Shown here in pieces: positions 1 through 7,234 of a DNA stretch of 45,754 nucleotides. The translations under genes and the position numbers were made by a program. Every line of letters starts with the position of its first letter. Within the stretch, counting starts at the first letter, position 1. Source of the DNA: JBKEAJ01 sp047975005 (GTDB lineage: Bacteria; Bacteroidota; Bacteroidia; Bacteroidales; Prolixibacteraceae); contig JBKECW010000054.1 of assembly GCA_047975005.1 (NCBI GenBank), forward strand, positions 1-45,754, in the 5' to 3' direction. Below the pieces are notes generated by a model, which worked only from the letters and a program-made list of their open reading frames with translations, made no database searches and was not told the origin of the DNA.

Positions 1-184
1 ATACTTTGTCAATTTCATTTTTCTGCATTTGTAATCTCTGTACAAATTTATAACTTTCTTTTTCAAGAGCAAGATTCTCAAGAGAATATTCCTCATCGAC
101 AAAATCCTACTTTTCGTCTTTAAAATCCGAGCGAACGTCTATTTCATTTTTTTCTACTTCGTCATTATACGATGTTTGTCGCAT
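1..184 (-). pseudogene. Possible broken gene fragment at the left edge
   Basis: On the minus strand an ATG at 182-184 opens 25 codons (beginning MRQTSYNDEVEK) that end at a TAG at 107-109. The same frame then stays open for 35 more codons to the window edge and is rich in Asp, Glu and Lys (for example ENLALEKESYKF), with the purine-rich first codon positions typical of coding DNA. This could be a gene running leftwards that has been cut by a nonsense codon, or two unrelated stretches. I do not recognise the protein. The ATG overlaps the edge of the family A repeat, so the start is doubtful. AT-rich noncoding DNA could produce this by chance. Confidence 0.22.
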
Positions 185-260
185 GAAACGAGCCGAAAGA
201 AAGACTCTTACAAATATGTCTGATTTCAATGGCGAGATACACCTGACAATTAAAAAATAA
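183..260 (+). CDS. Candidate 25-codon leader ORF in repeat A1
   Basis: The frame starts at ATG 183 and stops at TAA 258-260, 11 bases before the tolC start. It begins MKRAERKTLT and ends GEIHLTIKK. The equivalent frame in A3 (37103-37186) is colinear without gaps over 25 codons: 14 residues are identical, and K/R, F/Y and L/V changes are conservative, while CTT/CTC and CAC/CAT differ silently. That pattern hints at selection on a peptide, but two copies are too few to prove it. Function is unknown; it could be a translated leader controlling the downstream gene, or a remnant of a mobile repeat. Confidence 0.35.
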   Translation: MKRAERKTLTNMSDFNGEIHLTIKK

Positions 261-271
261 AATATAAACAG
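183..271 (+). repeat. Family A leader repeat, copy A1 (upstream of tolC)
   Basis: This segment matches two others, at 22858-22947 and 37099-37186 (both minus strand). Shared blocks in order are ATGAAACGAGCC, GGCGAGATACA, CAATTAAAAA and ATATAAACAG, the last touching the start codon of the downstream gene. A1 is the most diverged copy in its middle and lacks the 6-bp hairpin seen in A2 and A3. It holds a short reading frame described separately. Confidence 0.75.
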
Positions 272-1594
272 ATGAAACGAATAATAATCACAATAACAAT
301 GAGCGTAATTGGTCTTGCAGGACTGAGAGCTCAGGACGACTCGCAGTGGTCGCTTGCCAAAATGGTGGACTACGCCTTGGAGAACAACATCAACACTAAA
401 AAATCTACTTTAGATTTGAAAAGTGCCGATGCTTCTTATCGTCAGGCAAAGAACAATAAACTGCCAAGCCTCTCGGGTTCAACTTCTTACCAGTTAAGCA
501 ATGGCTCATCCATAGACCAAATCACCAACAGTTGGAGTAGCAACATGACCAATACCAACAACTTCGGTGTGTCGGCAGATTGGTCTATCTATCAGGGTAA
601 TAAGCTAAACCTAAATATCCAAAAAAGTGAACTTCAACTCGAGCAATCTGAACTGTATGTTGAGGAAGCAAAGAACAATATACAGCTAAGTGTATTGGAG
701 GCGTATATCAACGCCATGTACGCCCACGAAGCTATCACTATAACAGAGAACACTCTTGCCGCAACTCTATCGCAGTTGGAGCAGGCAAAGGTGAGGTTTG
801 AGAATGGCGACATTGCCCGAGACGAGTTGGCAGATTTGGAAACCCAATATGCCACCAATCAATCGGAAGTGGTTAGCACACAACAAAATTATCAGCAAAA
901 AGTATTGGCTCTTAAGCAGCTTCTAGAACTTGACCCTCAGTCAGATTTTGATATTGAGTTGGTAGAACTTGACGACGAGACACAATTCATTCCCGGCAAA
1001 GAGGATGTATTTGCACAAGCAGTGGAGACCCTGCCGACAATGAAGATTTATGACAATCAGAGACTACAAGCCGAGAAGGATTTGGCTATCTCCAAGGCAG
1101 GATATTTACCCACCGTCTCGCTGAGTGCCGGTGCCAACACGGGCTATACCGACAATATTAATTTCAGCTATATCAACCAACTGAGCAATAACATCGGAGA
1201 GTATGTGGGCATAAACGTCAGCATACCGATATTTTCAAAGAAGCAAAACAAGACGAATATTGCCCTGTCGCAAATTTCAATAGAACAAAGCGAGTTGGAC
1301 AAAATACAAGCAAGCAAAGACCTCTATGCCAATGTAGAAACAGCATGGCAGAATGCCGTGTCGAGCCAAGCACAGCAAAAAGCGAGCAAAACAGCACGCG
1401 ACAATGCCAAGTTAGCATACGACTTGGCCTCCAAGAAGTATGAGTTTGGCGACCTCACTCCTTCCGACCTGATGGTGAGCCGAAACACCTACCTGAATGC
1501 CGAGCAGAGCTATCTGCAAAATAAGTATATGTCGCTGTTGTATAGGCAATTGCTGAAATACTATCAAGGAAAAAGTATTACCATGCTTAATTAA
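272..1594 (+). CDS. tolC: TolC-family outer membrane efflux protein
   Basis: A 440-residue outer membrane channel subunit expected to form the trimeric exit duct of a tripartite efflux pump. It has a short signal peptide (about residues 1-20, ending GLRAQ) and two repeated OEP domains (roughly 25-215 and 240-430), each with long alpha-helical coiled-coil segments rich in Gln, Ala and Asn plus short strand-forming barrel segments. Length is normal for the family. It is followed 119 bp downstream by the adaptor gene, the usual tolC-macA order in Bacteroidota. The start at 272 is supported by the signal peptide and by the ATATAAACAG leader that precedes it. Substrate cannot be told from sequence. 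Confidence 0.93.
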   Translation: MKRIIITITMSVIGLAGLRAQDDSQWSLAKMVDYALENNINTKKSTLDLKSADASYRQAKNNKLPSLSGSTSYQLSNGSSIDQITNSWSSNMTNTNNFGVSADWSIYQGNKLNLNIQKSELQLEQSELYVEEAKNNIQLSVLEAYINAMYAHEAITITENTLAATLSQLEQAKVRFENGDIARDELADLETQYATNQSEVVSTQQNYQQKVLALKQLLELDPQSDFDIELVELDDETQFIPGKEDVFAQAVETLPTMKIYDNQRLQAEKDLAISKAGYLPTVSLSAGANTGYTDNINFSYINQLSNNIGEYVGINVSIPIFSKKQNKTNIALSQISIEQSELDKIQASKDLYANVETAWQNAVSSQAQQKASKTARDNAKLAYDLASKKYEFGDLTPSDLMVSRNTYLNAEQSYLQNKYMSLLYRQLLKYYQGKSITMLN

Positions 1595-1680
1595 TGGTTA
1601 ATTGTGAAGGATAAATTATAAATGAAGGATATGAATAGCTGTTTAAGGTTTAATTATTTAAAAACCGATGCTTAACCTAT

Positions 1681-1713
1681 CCGAGAATCTGAAAATCCAA
1701 ATATCTAAATACA
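1681..1713 (+). repeat. Family F leader repeat, copy F1 (upstream of macA)
   Basis: The 33 bases before the macA ATG, running CCGAGAATCTG, then AAATATCTAAATACA, match the 33 bases before the macB permease ATG (9510-9542, minus strand) at about 29 positions with no gaps, and both end exactly at the start codon. The sequence is AT-rich without a Shine-Dalgarno. Upstream of it, around 1640, a short stretch GTTTAAGGTTTAATTATT resembles the outer end of repeat B2. Confidence 0.65.
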
Positions 1714-2973
1714 ATGAATAAACGATTAAAAACTGTGGTGATTGTGCTAATACTAGTAGCGGTGGGCTACATAGCATATTCTATGATGTACAAAAAGTCA
1801 TCGACCACAATTCAGGTGAAAACCACGCAGCTCACCGGTGGCAGCATAAGCAGCAACGTAACGGCAACAGGGACTTTAGAACCCGTAACGCAGGTGAGTG
1901 TCGGCACACAGGTGTCGGGGCTGATAAACAAGATTTATGTAGATTTCAATAGCGATGTAAAAAAGGGTCAGCTTCTTGCCGAACTCGACAGAACAAGCCT
2001 AAGCGAGCAAGTGTCTAATGCTAAAGCTCAATACAACGCTGCCATGAACGAGCTTAAATACTACGAGCAAAACTACAATAGAAAAAAAAGTATGTTCGAC
2101 GCGCAGGTAGTGAGTAAGTCCGACTTGGAGCAGGCTGAATACCAGTATATAAATGCCAAAAACAATCTTTCGCAAAGACAGACAACCTTGTCGCAGGCAC
2201 AAACAAATTTGGGCTACACCTATATTTATTCGCCCATCGACGGAATTGTAATTTCCAGAGAAGTGGACGAGGGACAGACCGTTGCGGCGAGTATGAGTAC
2301 GCCCGAGCTGTTTACCATTGCAATGGACTTGACAAAGATGCAGGTTGAAGCCGATGTTGACGAAGCCGATATAGGAGATGTGAGGGTGGGACAACGTGTC
2401 GAGTTTGGTGTTGACGCTTTTCCCGAAGAGACTTTTGGAGGCAGCGTGCAGCAAATACGCCTCAACCCTACGATTTCTTCCAATGTAGTTACTTACACTG
2501 TTATCATCAGCACCGACAACCCCGATTTGAAATTGAAACCGGGTCTTACCGCAACGGCCACCATATACACTAAAGAACTTAATAACATACAGTTACTATC
2601 GAGCGCCGCACTGAATTTTATGCCCGATATCAATTTGCTGATGCAATACTACAAAGACAATGATATAGAAGATAGACCTCCTATGCCTAATCACGACGAC
2701 AGCAAAACATACGTATGGGTACAAGATGCCTCTAAAGTGCTGAGCCAGAAAGAAGTGGCAACAGGGGAATCCGACGGTATTAATGTTCAGGTTGTTTCGG
2801 GATTATCCTCTAGCGACAAGGTGGTTACATCCTTACGAGAAGTAAATCTCGAAGAAAAAAACAGCCCTGAGAGCAGCAGTAGCAGTCCATTTATGCCGAC
2901 ACCGCCCAAGCGTGGCAACCAAAAATCGAACAGCAGCCAGTCGCAGGGACAGGGAGGACCACCGCCAAATTAA
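1714..2973 (+). CDS. macA: MacA-like periplasmic adaptor (membrane fusion protein, HlyD/RND adaptor family)
   Basis: A 419-residue adaptor that would link the inner-membrane ABC pump to the TolC duct. One N-terminal membrane anchor (about 7-25) is followed by the first half of a barrel-sandwich (lipoyl-like) domain with VSVGTQVSGLI (about 60-75), an alpha-helical hairpin (about 95-165), the second lipoyl half (YSPIDGIVISREVDEGQTV), a beta-barrel domain (about 215-285) and a membrane-proximal domain. The tail from about residue 385 is low-complexity Ser/Pro/Gln. Its natural partners, the macB ATPase and permease, are not next to it: they lie on the minus strand at 8289-10320 beyond an inverted repeat. 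What follows here instead is hemG. Confidence 0.92.
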   Translation: MNKRLKTVVIVLILVAVGYIAYSMMYKKSSTTIQVKTTQLTGGSISSNVTATGTLEPVTQVSVGTQVSGLINKIYVDFNSDVKKGQLLAELDRTSLSEQVSNAKAQYNAAMNELKYYEQNYNRKKSMFDAQVVSKSDLEQAEYQYINAKNNLSQRQTTLSQAQTNLGYTYIYSPIDGIVISREVDEGQTVAASMSTPELFTIAMDLTKMQVEADVDEADIGDVRVGQRVEFGVDAFPEETFGGSVQQIRLNPTISSNVVTYTVIISTDNPDLKLKPGLTATATIYTKELNNIQLLSSAALNFMPDINLLMQYYKDNDIEDRPPMPNHDDSKTYVWVQDASKVLSQKEVATGESDGINVQVVSGLSSSDKVVTSLREVNLEEKNSPESSSSSPFMPTPPKRGNQKSNSSQSQGQGGPPPN

Positions 2974-2984
2974 TAAACAACAAT

Positions 2985-3174
2985 GTTTAATCGTTGAACT
3001 GTTTAGGGTTTAGTTGTTGGTTTGAAGTTAAGGGACGTAGTCCCGATATCTTTGTAGCGGCACCCCTCCTTCAAAAGGAGGGAATTTTAAAACTCTCCTC
3101 CTGCAAAGGAGGATTACCCGATAGGGGGAGGTGGAGGCTGTTTTGCTTACAGCTTATTGCAAAAATATAAACAG
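2985..3174 (+). repeat. Family B long leader repeat, copy B1 (inverted partner of 10321-10524)
   Basis: About 190 bp nearly identical to the reverse complement of 10321-10524: I count about seven differences over the roughly 175-bp core and an uninterrupted match of about 60 bp. It contains three hairpin-forming stretches: GGGACGTAGTCCC, CCCTCCTT/AAGGAGGG and CTCCTCC/GGAGGA. Its 3' end, AAAAATATAAACAG, abuts the hemG ATG. A diverged third copy is at 23189-23285. Confidence 0.9.
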
Positions 3175-4539
3175 ATGAGAAAAATACATACAGTAATAAT
3201 TGGAGGTGGGATAAGCGGGCTGACTGTTGCACACGACCTACAAAAGAAAGGTGTCGACTATGTGCTTATAGACCGCAAAGCTGAGCTTGGTGGCGTTGTC
3301 CGTACAGTAAGGAAAGATGGTTTTATTTTCGAGACAGGCCCAAATACGGCAATTCTGTCAAATTTCGAAACTGCAAGTCTATTGCAGGAGCTTGACGGAC
3401 TGGGGCTTAGTATTGCAAACAAGAATGCTAAGAAAAGGCTGATAATGCACAACGGGAGCTGGCAAGCTCTGCCCTCATCATTGTTCTCGTACATATCCAC
3501 TCCCTTGTTTTCGACAAAAGACAAGTTCAGAATTTGGAAAGAGCCTTTCATCAAACGAGGGGATAATCCCAACGAAACCCTTGCTGAGTATGTACGCCGA
3601 CGAATGGGCGAAAGTTATCTGCAAAATGCTATCGATCCCTTTGTGTCGGGAGTTTATGGCGGCGACCCTCACAAACTCATTACTCGCTTGGCTTTTAAGA
3701 AATTATATGCTTTGGAGCAGGATTACGGCAGTATGATAAAAGGCACTATAAAGAAACACGGGGAGCGCAAGAAAGACCCCGAATACAAGAGTGTTACCAA
3801 AGAAACTTTCTCAACCCAAAGTGGTTTGCAGGGAGTAATAAGGGCTATTGCCGACACTCTGGATAAAGACAAAATCTATTGTTCGACACAAGTGAAAAGT
3901 ATTGTTACTCTCGACGAGGGCTTTAATATCATTGCAGAGTGTGATGGAGAGAGAGTAGAGATATATGCCGACAATGTGGTAACTACAATCCCATCTTATG
4001 AGCTGTCAAAAGTTGAGGGGCTGTTTACCTCAACAGAAACAGAAATACTTGATAGCGTAAAATATGCCGATTTTGTCTTAGTAAATTTGGGCTTTGACGA
4101 ATGGCAGGGCGATGACATAAACTCCTTTGGCGGTCTTATCCCTTCCGCCGAAAATGTCGACAAGTTCTTGGGTGTCCTTTTTCCATCATCAATGTACGAG
4201 GGCAGAGCACCACAAGGCGGTGCATTGCTAGCATTGTTTATGGGGGGAGTTCGCAATCCCAATATTCTGAATTTGTCGGACGAGGAGATTGAAAGTGAGG
4301 CATTAGAATTTGTAAGCAAATATCTGGGGGCAAAAAATACTCCTGCTTTGCTGGAAATAAAAAGGCATCCACATGTTATTCCTCAGTATGAATTAAATAT
4401 CGAGCCTGTGTGGCAGATGCTTGAGGCAAAGCAACAGCAGCACAATGGTTTGTATATAGGTGGCTCGTTTATTGGCGGCATAGGTTTCCCCGATAGGATA
4501 AAGCAGGGGCGGGTAATAGTTAAAGAAATAATGAGTTGA
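3175..4539 (+). CDS. hemG: Protoporphyrinogen oxidase (FAD-dependent, HemY-type; named hemG in this phylum)
   Basis: Oxidises protoporphyrinogen IX to protoporphyrin IX, the penultimate step of protoporphyrin-dependent haem synthesis. The N-terminus shows a dinucleotide-binding fold, VIIGGGISGL (about residues 8-17), followed by an acidic residue at the end of the second strand and a GG-R-T motif (ELGGVVRT) typical of flavin amine oxidase-like enzymes; the C-terminus has GLYIGGSFIGGIGFPD, the second FAD-contact segment. I start it at ATG 3175 (454 residues). A TTG at 3157 would add six residues that belong to repeat B1 (the same residues precede the macB ATPase start). hemH follows after 23 bp, so the two are cotranscribed. 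As arranged, upstream transcription would come from macA. Confidence 0.93.
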   Translation: MRKIHTVIIGGGISGLTVAHDLQKKGVDYVLIDRKAELGGVVRTVRKDGFIFETGPNTAILSNFETASLLQELDGLGLSIANKNAKKRLIMHNGSWQALPSSLFSYISTPLFSTKDKFRIWKEPFIKRGDNPNETLAEYVRRRMGESYLQNAIDPFVSGVYGGDPHKLITRLAFKKLYALEQDYGSMIKGTIKKHGERKKDPEYKSVTKETFSTQSGLQGVIRAIADTLDKDKIYCSTQVKSIVTLDEGFNIIAECDGERVEIYADNVVTTIPSYELSKVEGLFTSTETEILDSVKYADFVLVNLGFDEWQGDDINSFGGLIPSAENVDKFLGVLFPSSMYEGRAPQGGALLALFMGGVRNPNILNLSDEEIESEALEFVSKYLGAKNTPALLEIKRHPHVIPQYELNIEPVWQMLEAKQQQHNGLYIGGSFIGGIGFPDRIKQGRVIVKEIMS

Positions 4540-4562
4540 ACAGCTTGTGTAATAATTAATTA

Positions 4563-5531
4563 ATGAAACGAAGAGCAATAATATTGATGAATGTAGGCAC
4601 TCCTGATACTCCGACATATTGGGGAGTAACAAGATTTTTATTCTCTTTTCTGACAGACAAGAGAGTGATTAATATTCCTGCGCTCTTCCGCTACCTGCTT
4701 GTTGCCCTCATTATTATTCCACTGCGATTGCACAAAGTCGTCAGAATGTACAAACATCTGTGGCGAAATGGCAGCTCTCCTATACTGAGCATCAGTAAAG
4801 AGCTTGTAAAGAAGCTGAATGTGCAGTCTGAGTCCTGCAAATATTATATTGCAATGAGCTACAGCAAGCCATCGCTGGATAGTGTCTTAAAGCAGATTAA
4901 AAGCGACGGTCTGGACAAAGTGGAACTACTTCCACTATATCCTCAGTATGCGGATTCGACAACAGGAGTTGCCATCAATGCCTTTGAATACAAAACCAGA
5001 AAACATGGACTTCAGGGTAGGGTGCTCCATCGAAACTTCTCTGATAAAAAGGAATTTAAAAGTTTGCTCTCGGCACAGCTTTCAAAATATAATGTGCAAG
5101 ACTACAGTCATGTATTGGTGCTTTTCCATAGTTTGCCTCTGTCCCAAATTGATGATAAGTGTAGTACGGACGTAGCCTGCAAAAGGAGTTGTTGTTACAA
5201 ATGTCAATGCGAATCGACATTTAACGATATTAATCAACTGATTGATAAATACGATAATGTCAGTTGCTCGATGGCGTATCAGAGTTCGATGGGAAAAAAA
5301 TGGCTGCAACCATTTGCTTGTGACGAGATTGCTAGCTTGGCAAGAGTAAAACCAAATCTACTAGTTATAGCTCCTTCATTTTACATTGATTGTCTAGAGA
5401 CACTCACTGAAATAGACGAGACATATCGGCAGATGTTCATGCATAATGGTGGCAGAAAGTTCACCTTTGTCTCATCACCTAACGATAGCTATGAGTCTGT
5501 GGAGCTTGTTGCAAGCATGACTAGATCGTAA
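4563..5531 (+). CDS. hemH: Ferrochelatase
   Basis: Inserts ferrous iron into protoporphyrin IX to give haem. The 322-residue protein opens with the family signature ILMNVGTPDTP and has LLPLYPQYADSTTG, the active-site His in HSLP (about residue 189) and the conserved Glu in CLETLTEI (about 277-284). Directly after the catalytic His lies a dense Cys stretch, KCSTDVACKRSCCYKCQC (about 198-216). Internal Cys clusters at this place are known from some bacterial ferrochelatases and can bind an iron-sulfur cluster; the spacing here is tight, so cluster binding is an inference. It forms an operon with hemG and is convergent with dapF. Confidence 0.94.
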   Translation: MKRRAIILMNVGTPDTPTYWGVTRFLFSFLTDKRVINIPALFRYLLVALIIIPLRLHKVVRMYKHLWRNGSSPILSISKELVKKLNVQSESCKYYIAMSYSKPSLDSVLKQIKSDGLDKVELLPLYPQYADSTTGVAINAFEYKTRKHGLQGRVLHRNFSDKKEFKSLLSAQLSKYNVQDYSHVLVLFHSLPLSQIDDKCSTDVACKRSCCYKCQCESTFNDINQLIDKYDNVSCSMAYQSSMGKKWLQPFACDEIASLARVKPNLLVIAPSFYIDCLETLTEIDETYRQMFMHNGGRKFTFVSSPNDSYESVELVASMTRS

Positions 5532-5549
5532 TTCTCCACTAAAGGAGAA
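5532..5549. terminator. Short hairpin between convergent hemH and dapF
   Basis: TTCTCC, loop ACTAAA, GGAGAA gives a 6-bp stem exactly at the hemH stop. There is no clear T-run, so it is a weak terminator candidate at most. Confidence 0.3.
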
Positions 5550-5558
5550 CAGAAATCG

Positions 5559-6341
5559 TCAATAGAAGAAAAATCCGTCAAAGACTCTCTCTGCAGGTCC
5601 TTTTAGCCGTATGTTTACGTATTTATCTCCTTCTTTTTCTGCTGAGACAGATAACTTTCCACCCTTTGCAGATACATTTACTGTATGTGTAGATAACTGA
5701 TTTTTGTACATCCATGCAATGGCTGCCGCAGTAATACCTGTCCCACAAGCAAGAGTCTCGTCTTCTACGCCACGTTCATAGGTTGCTATTCTTAGGCCTT
5801 TGTCTGTAGTCTCTACAAAGTTGACATTTGTGCCACCGGGGGCAAACCTTTCAGAAAATCTTATTTTTTTTCCTTCCTCAAAGATCTCTATTTTGTCTAC
5901 ATCTTCGACAAATACAACAGCATGGGGCGATCCTGTATTTAAAAAGAATTTAGAATTTTCGTATTCGTCTATGCTATGAATATCAATCATTTCGAGGTTT
6001 ATTTCCACGTTAGATACTTCTGCGGAGTGCTCGCCGTCTACGGCAATAAACTTACATACATTGCCAATAATTCCTAAATCGTGAGCAAATCGGACTATGC
6101 ATCTTCCTCCATTTCCACACATTGTTCCCTCAAATCCGTCTGCATTAAAGTACACCATCTCAAAATCATAATCACAACTAGTATTGAGCAACATTAGACC
6201 ATCGGCACCAATACCAAATCTACGGTTGCACATTAGTTTTACCAAAGTATTGTTTTGCCTGTCAAAGTGATTGTCTCGGTTGTCGATGAGAATAAAGTCG
6301 TTTCCTGCACCTTGGTATTTATAGAAATTATTTTTCTGCAT
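5559..6341 (-). CDS. dapF: Diaminopimelate epimerase
   Basis: Converts LL- to meso-diaminopimelate for lysine and peptidoglycan synthesis by a two-cysteine acid/base mechanism. Both catalytic cysteines are present: Cys75 in GTMCGNGGR and Cys199 in DETLACGTG, with the start motif KYQGAGNDFILID at residues 8-20. The 260-residue length is slightly below the usual 270-280 but no motif is missing. It stands alone, convergent with hemH and divergent from the LytTR regulator. The start at 6341 keeps the substrate-binding N-terminus complete. Confidence 0.96.
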   Translation of the reverse strand: MQKNNFYKYQGAGNDFILIDNRDNHFDRQNNTLVKLMCNRRFGIGADGLMLLNTSCDYDFEMVYFNADGFEGTMCGNGGRCIVRFAHDLGIIGNVCKFIAVDGEHSAEVSNVEINLEMIDIHSIDEYENSKFFLNTGSPHAVVFVEDVDKIEIFEEGKKIRFSERFAPGGTNVNFVETTDKGLRIATYERGVEDETLACGTGITAAAIAWMYKNQLSTHTVNVSAKGGKLSVSAEKEGDKYVNIRLKGPAERVFDGFFFY

Positions 6342-6401
6342 AATCTTAGGGTTTTAATATTAAAAAAGGGATTCAATCCTATTTGCTAGGATGTCCGCTT
6401 A

Positions 6402-6409
6402 CAAAGATA
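6402..6409 (-). promoter_or_regulatory. -7 promoter box for dapF
   Basis: On the minus strand this reads TATCTTTG, matching the Bacteroidota TAnnTTTG consensus, about 60 bases upstream of the dapF start. No convincing -33 TTTG is seen at the expected distance. It lies back-to-back with the LytTR-regulator promoter. Confidence 0.5.
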
Positions 6410-6419
6410 ATAAAATAGA

Positions 6420-6449
6420 TTGCTTCTTTATTTTAAAAAGCTACCTTTG
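6420..6449 (+). promoter_or_regulatory. Promoter for the LytTR response regulator
   Basis: TTG at 6420-6422, a 19-base spacer and TACCTTTG at 6442-6449 fit the Bacteroidota sigma-ABfr promoter form (TTTG, 19-21 bases, TAnnTTTG). Predicted transcription start is near 6456 and the gene starts at 6479. Confidence 0.6.
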
Positions 6450-6478
6450 GGTGTCCATAGTTTTAAGAAAAAGTCCAA

Positions 6479-7210
6479 ATGCAAAAACTTTCATGTTTAA
6501 TAGTCGATGATGAACCGATGGCACTGGCTCTGCTGCAAAGCTGTGTCGAGAAAACTCCTTTTCTTGACTTGAAGGCAGCATGCGAAAGTGCTTTCGAGGT
6601 GATGGAATACCTGAATGCCAACGCTCCGGTGGATGTGGTATTCTCGGATATTCAGATGCCCGATCTCAGCGGACTGGAGTTCGCTAAGCACCTGCCCAAA
6701 AGCACTAAACTGGTTTTTACCACAGCTTTCGACCGATACGCCATAGATGGCTACAAAGTGAATGCTGTCGATTACCTGCTAAAACCTTTCAACTATTCGG
6801 AGTTTCTCGCTGCCGCCAACAAAGTGCTGGAAATGAGCAAAAGTGTTGAATTACCAATGCAAGGGCAATATGCTGTTGATAATAAGGAGTTTATTTTTGT
6901 GAAGTCAGAATATCGTCAGCTTAAGATTTATCTTAAAGATATTCTCTATATTGAGGGAATGAAGGATTATGTTAAATTCTATCTCGCAAGCAGTCCAAAG
7001 CCTATATTGTCTCTAATCAGCATGAAAAGACTGGAAAGCGAGCTTCCCTCAGCCCTATTTATGCGCCTTCATCGTTCGTTTATTGTTGCCTTAGACAAGA
7101 TTGACAGCTTGGAGAGAAGTCAGGTGATTATTGGTAAACAGCGCATCACAGTCGCTCCTCAATACAAGGAAGCCTTTGACGAATATTTGCAGGGGAAGAT
7201 GCTGAGGTGA
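6479..7210 (+). CDS. LytTR-family response regulator
   Basis: A 243-residue cytoplasmic DNA-binding regulator. The receiver domain covers about 1-120, with the acidic pair DDE at 10-12, phospho-acceptor Asp57 in VVFSDIQMPD and the conserved Lys in YLLKPFNY. The LytTR DNA-binding domain covers about 140-240 (FIFVKSEYRQLKI, YIEGMKDYVKF, RLHRSFIV). The matching sensor kinase gene converges on it from the minus strand with a 24-bp gap, so the pair is tail-to-tail rather than in one operon. The likely target is the macB-type efflux genes next to the kinase, by analogy with similar clusters. Confidence 0.93.
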   Translation: MQKLSCLIVDDEPMALALLQSCVEKTPFLDLKAACESAFEVMEYLNANAPVDVVFSDIQMPDLSGLEFAKHLPKSTKLVFTTAFDRYAIDGYKVNAVDYLLKPFNYSEFLAAANKVLEMSKSVELPMQGQYAVDNKEFIFVKSEYRQLKIYLKDILYIEGMKDYVKFYLASSPKPILSLISMKRLESELPSALFMRLHRSFIVALDKIDSLERSQVIIGKQRITVAPQYKEAFDEYLQGKMLR

Positions 7211-7234
7211 TGAGTTAATTGGCTTGTCTTTCAT

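Noticed and set aside
3157..3174. Upstream TTG start for hemG adding six residues
   Set aside because: The extra codons are the end of repeat B1, and almost the same codons precede the macB ATPase start. The FAD-binding fold begins properly from ATG 3175.
2985..3174. Insertion sequence
   Set aside because: The repeat is under 210 bp, encodes no transposase and shows no clear terminal inverted repeats or target duplication. Mobilisation in trans remains possible.
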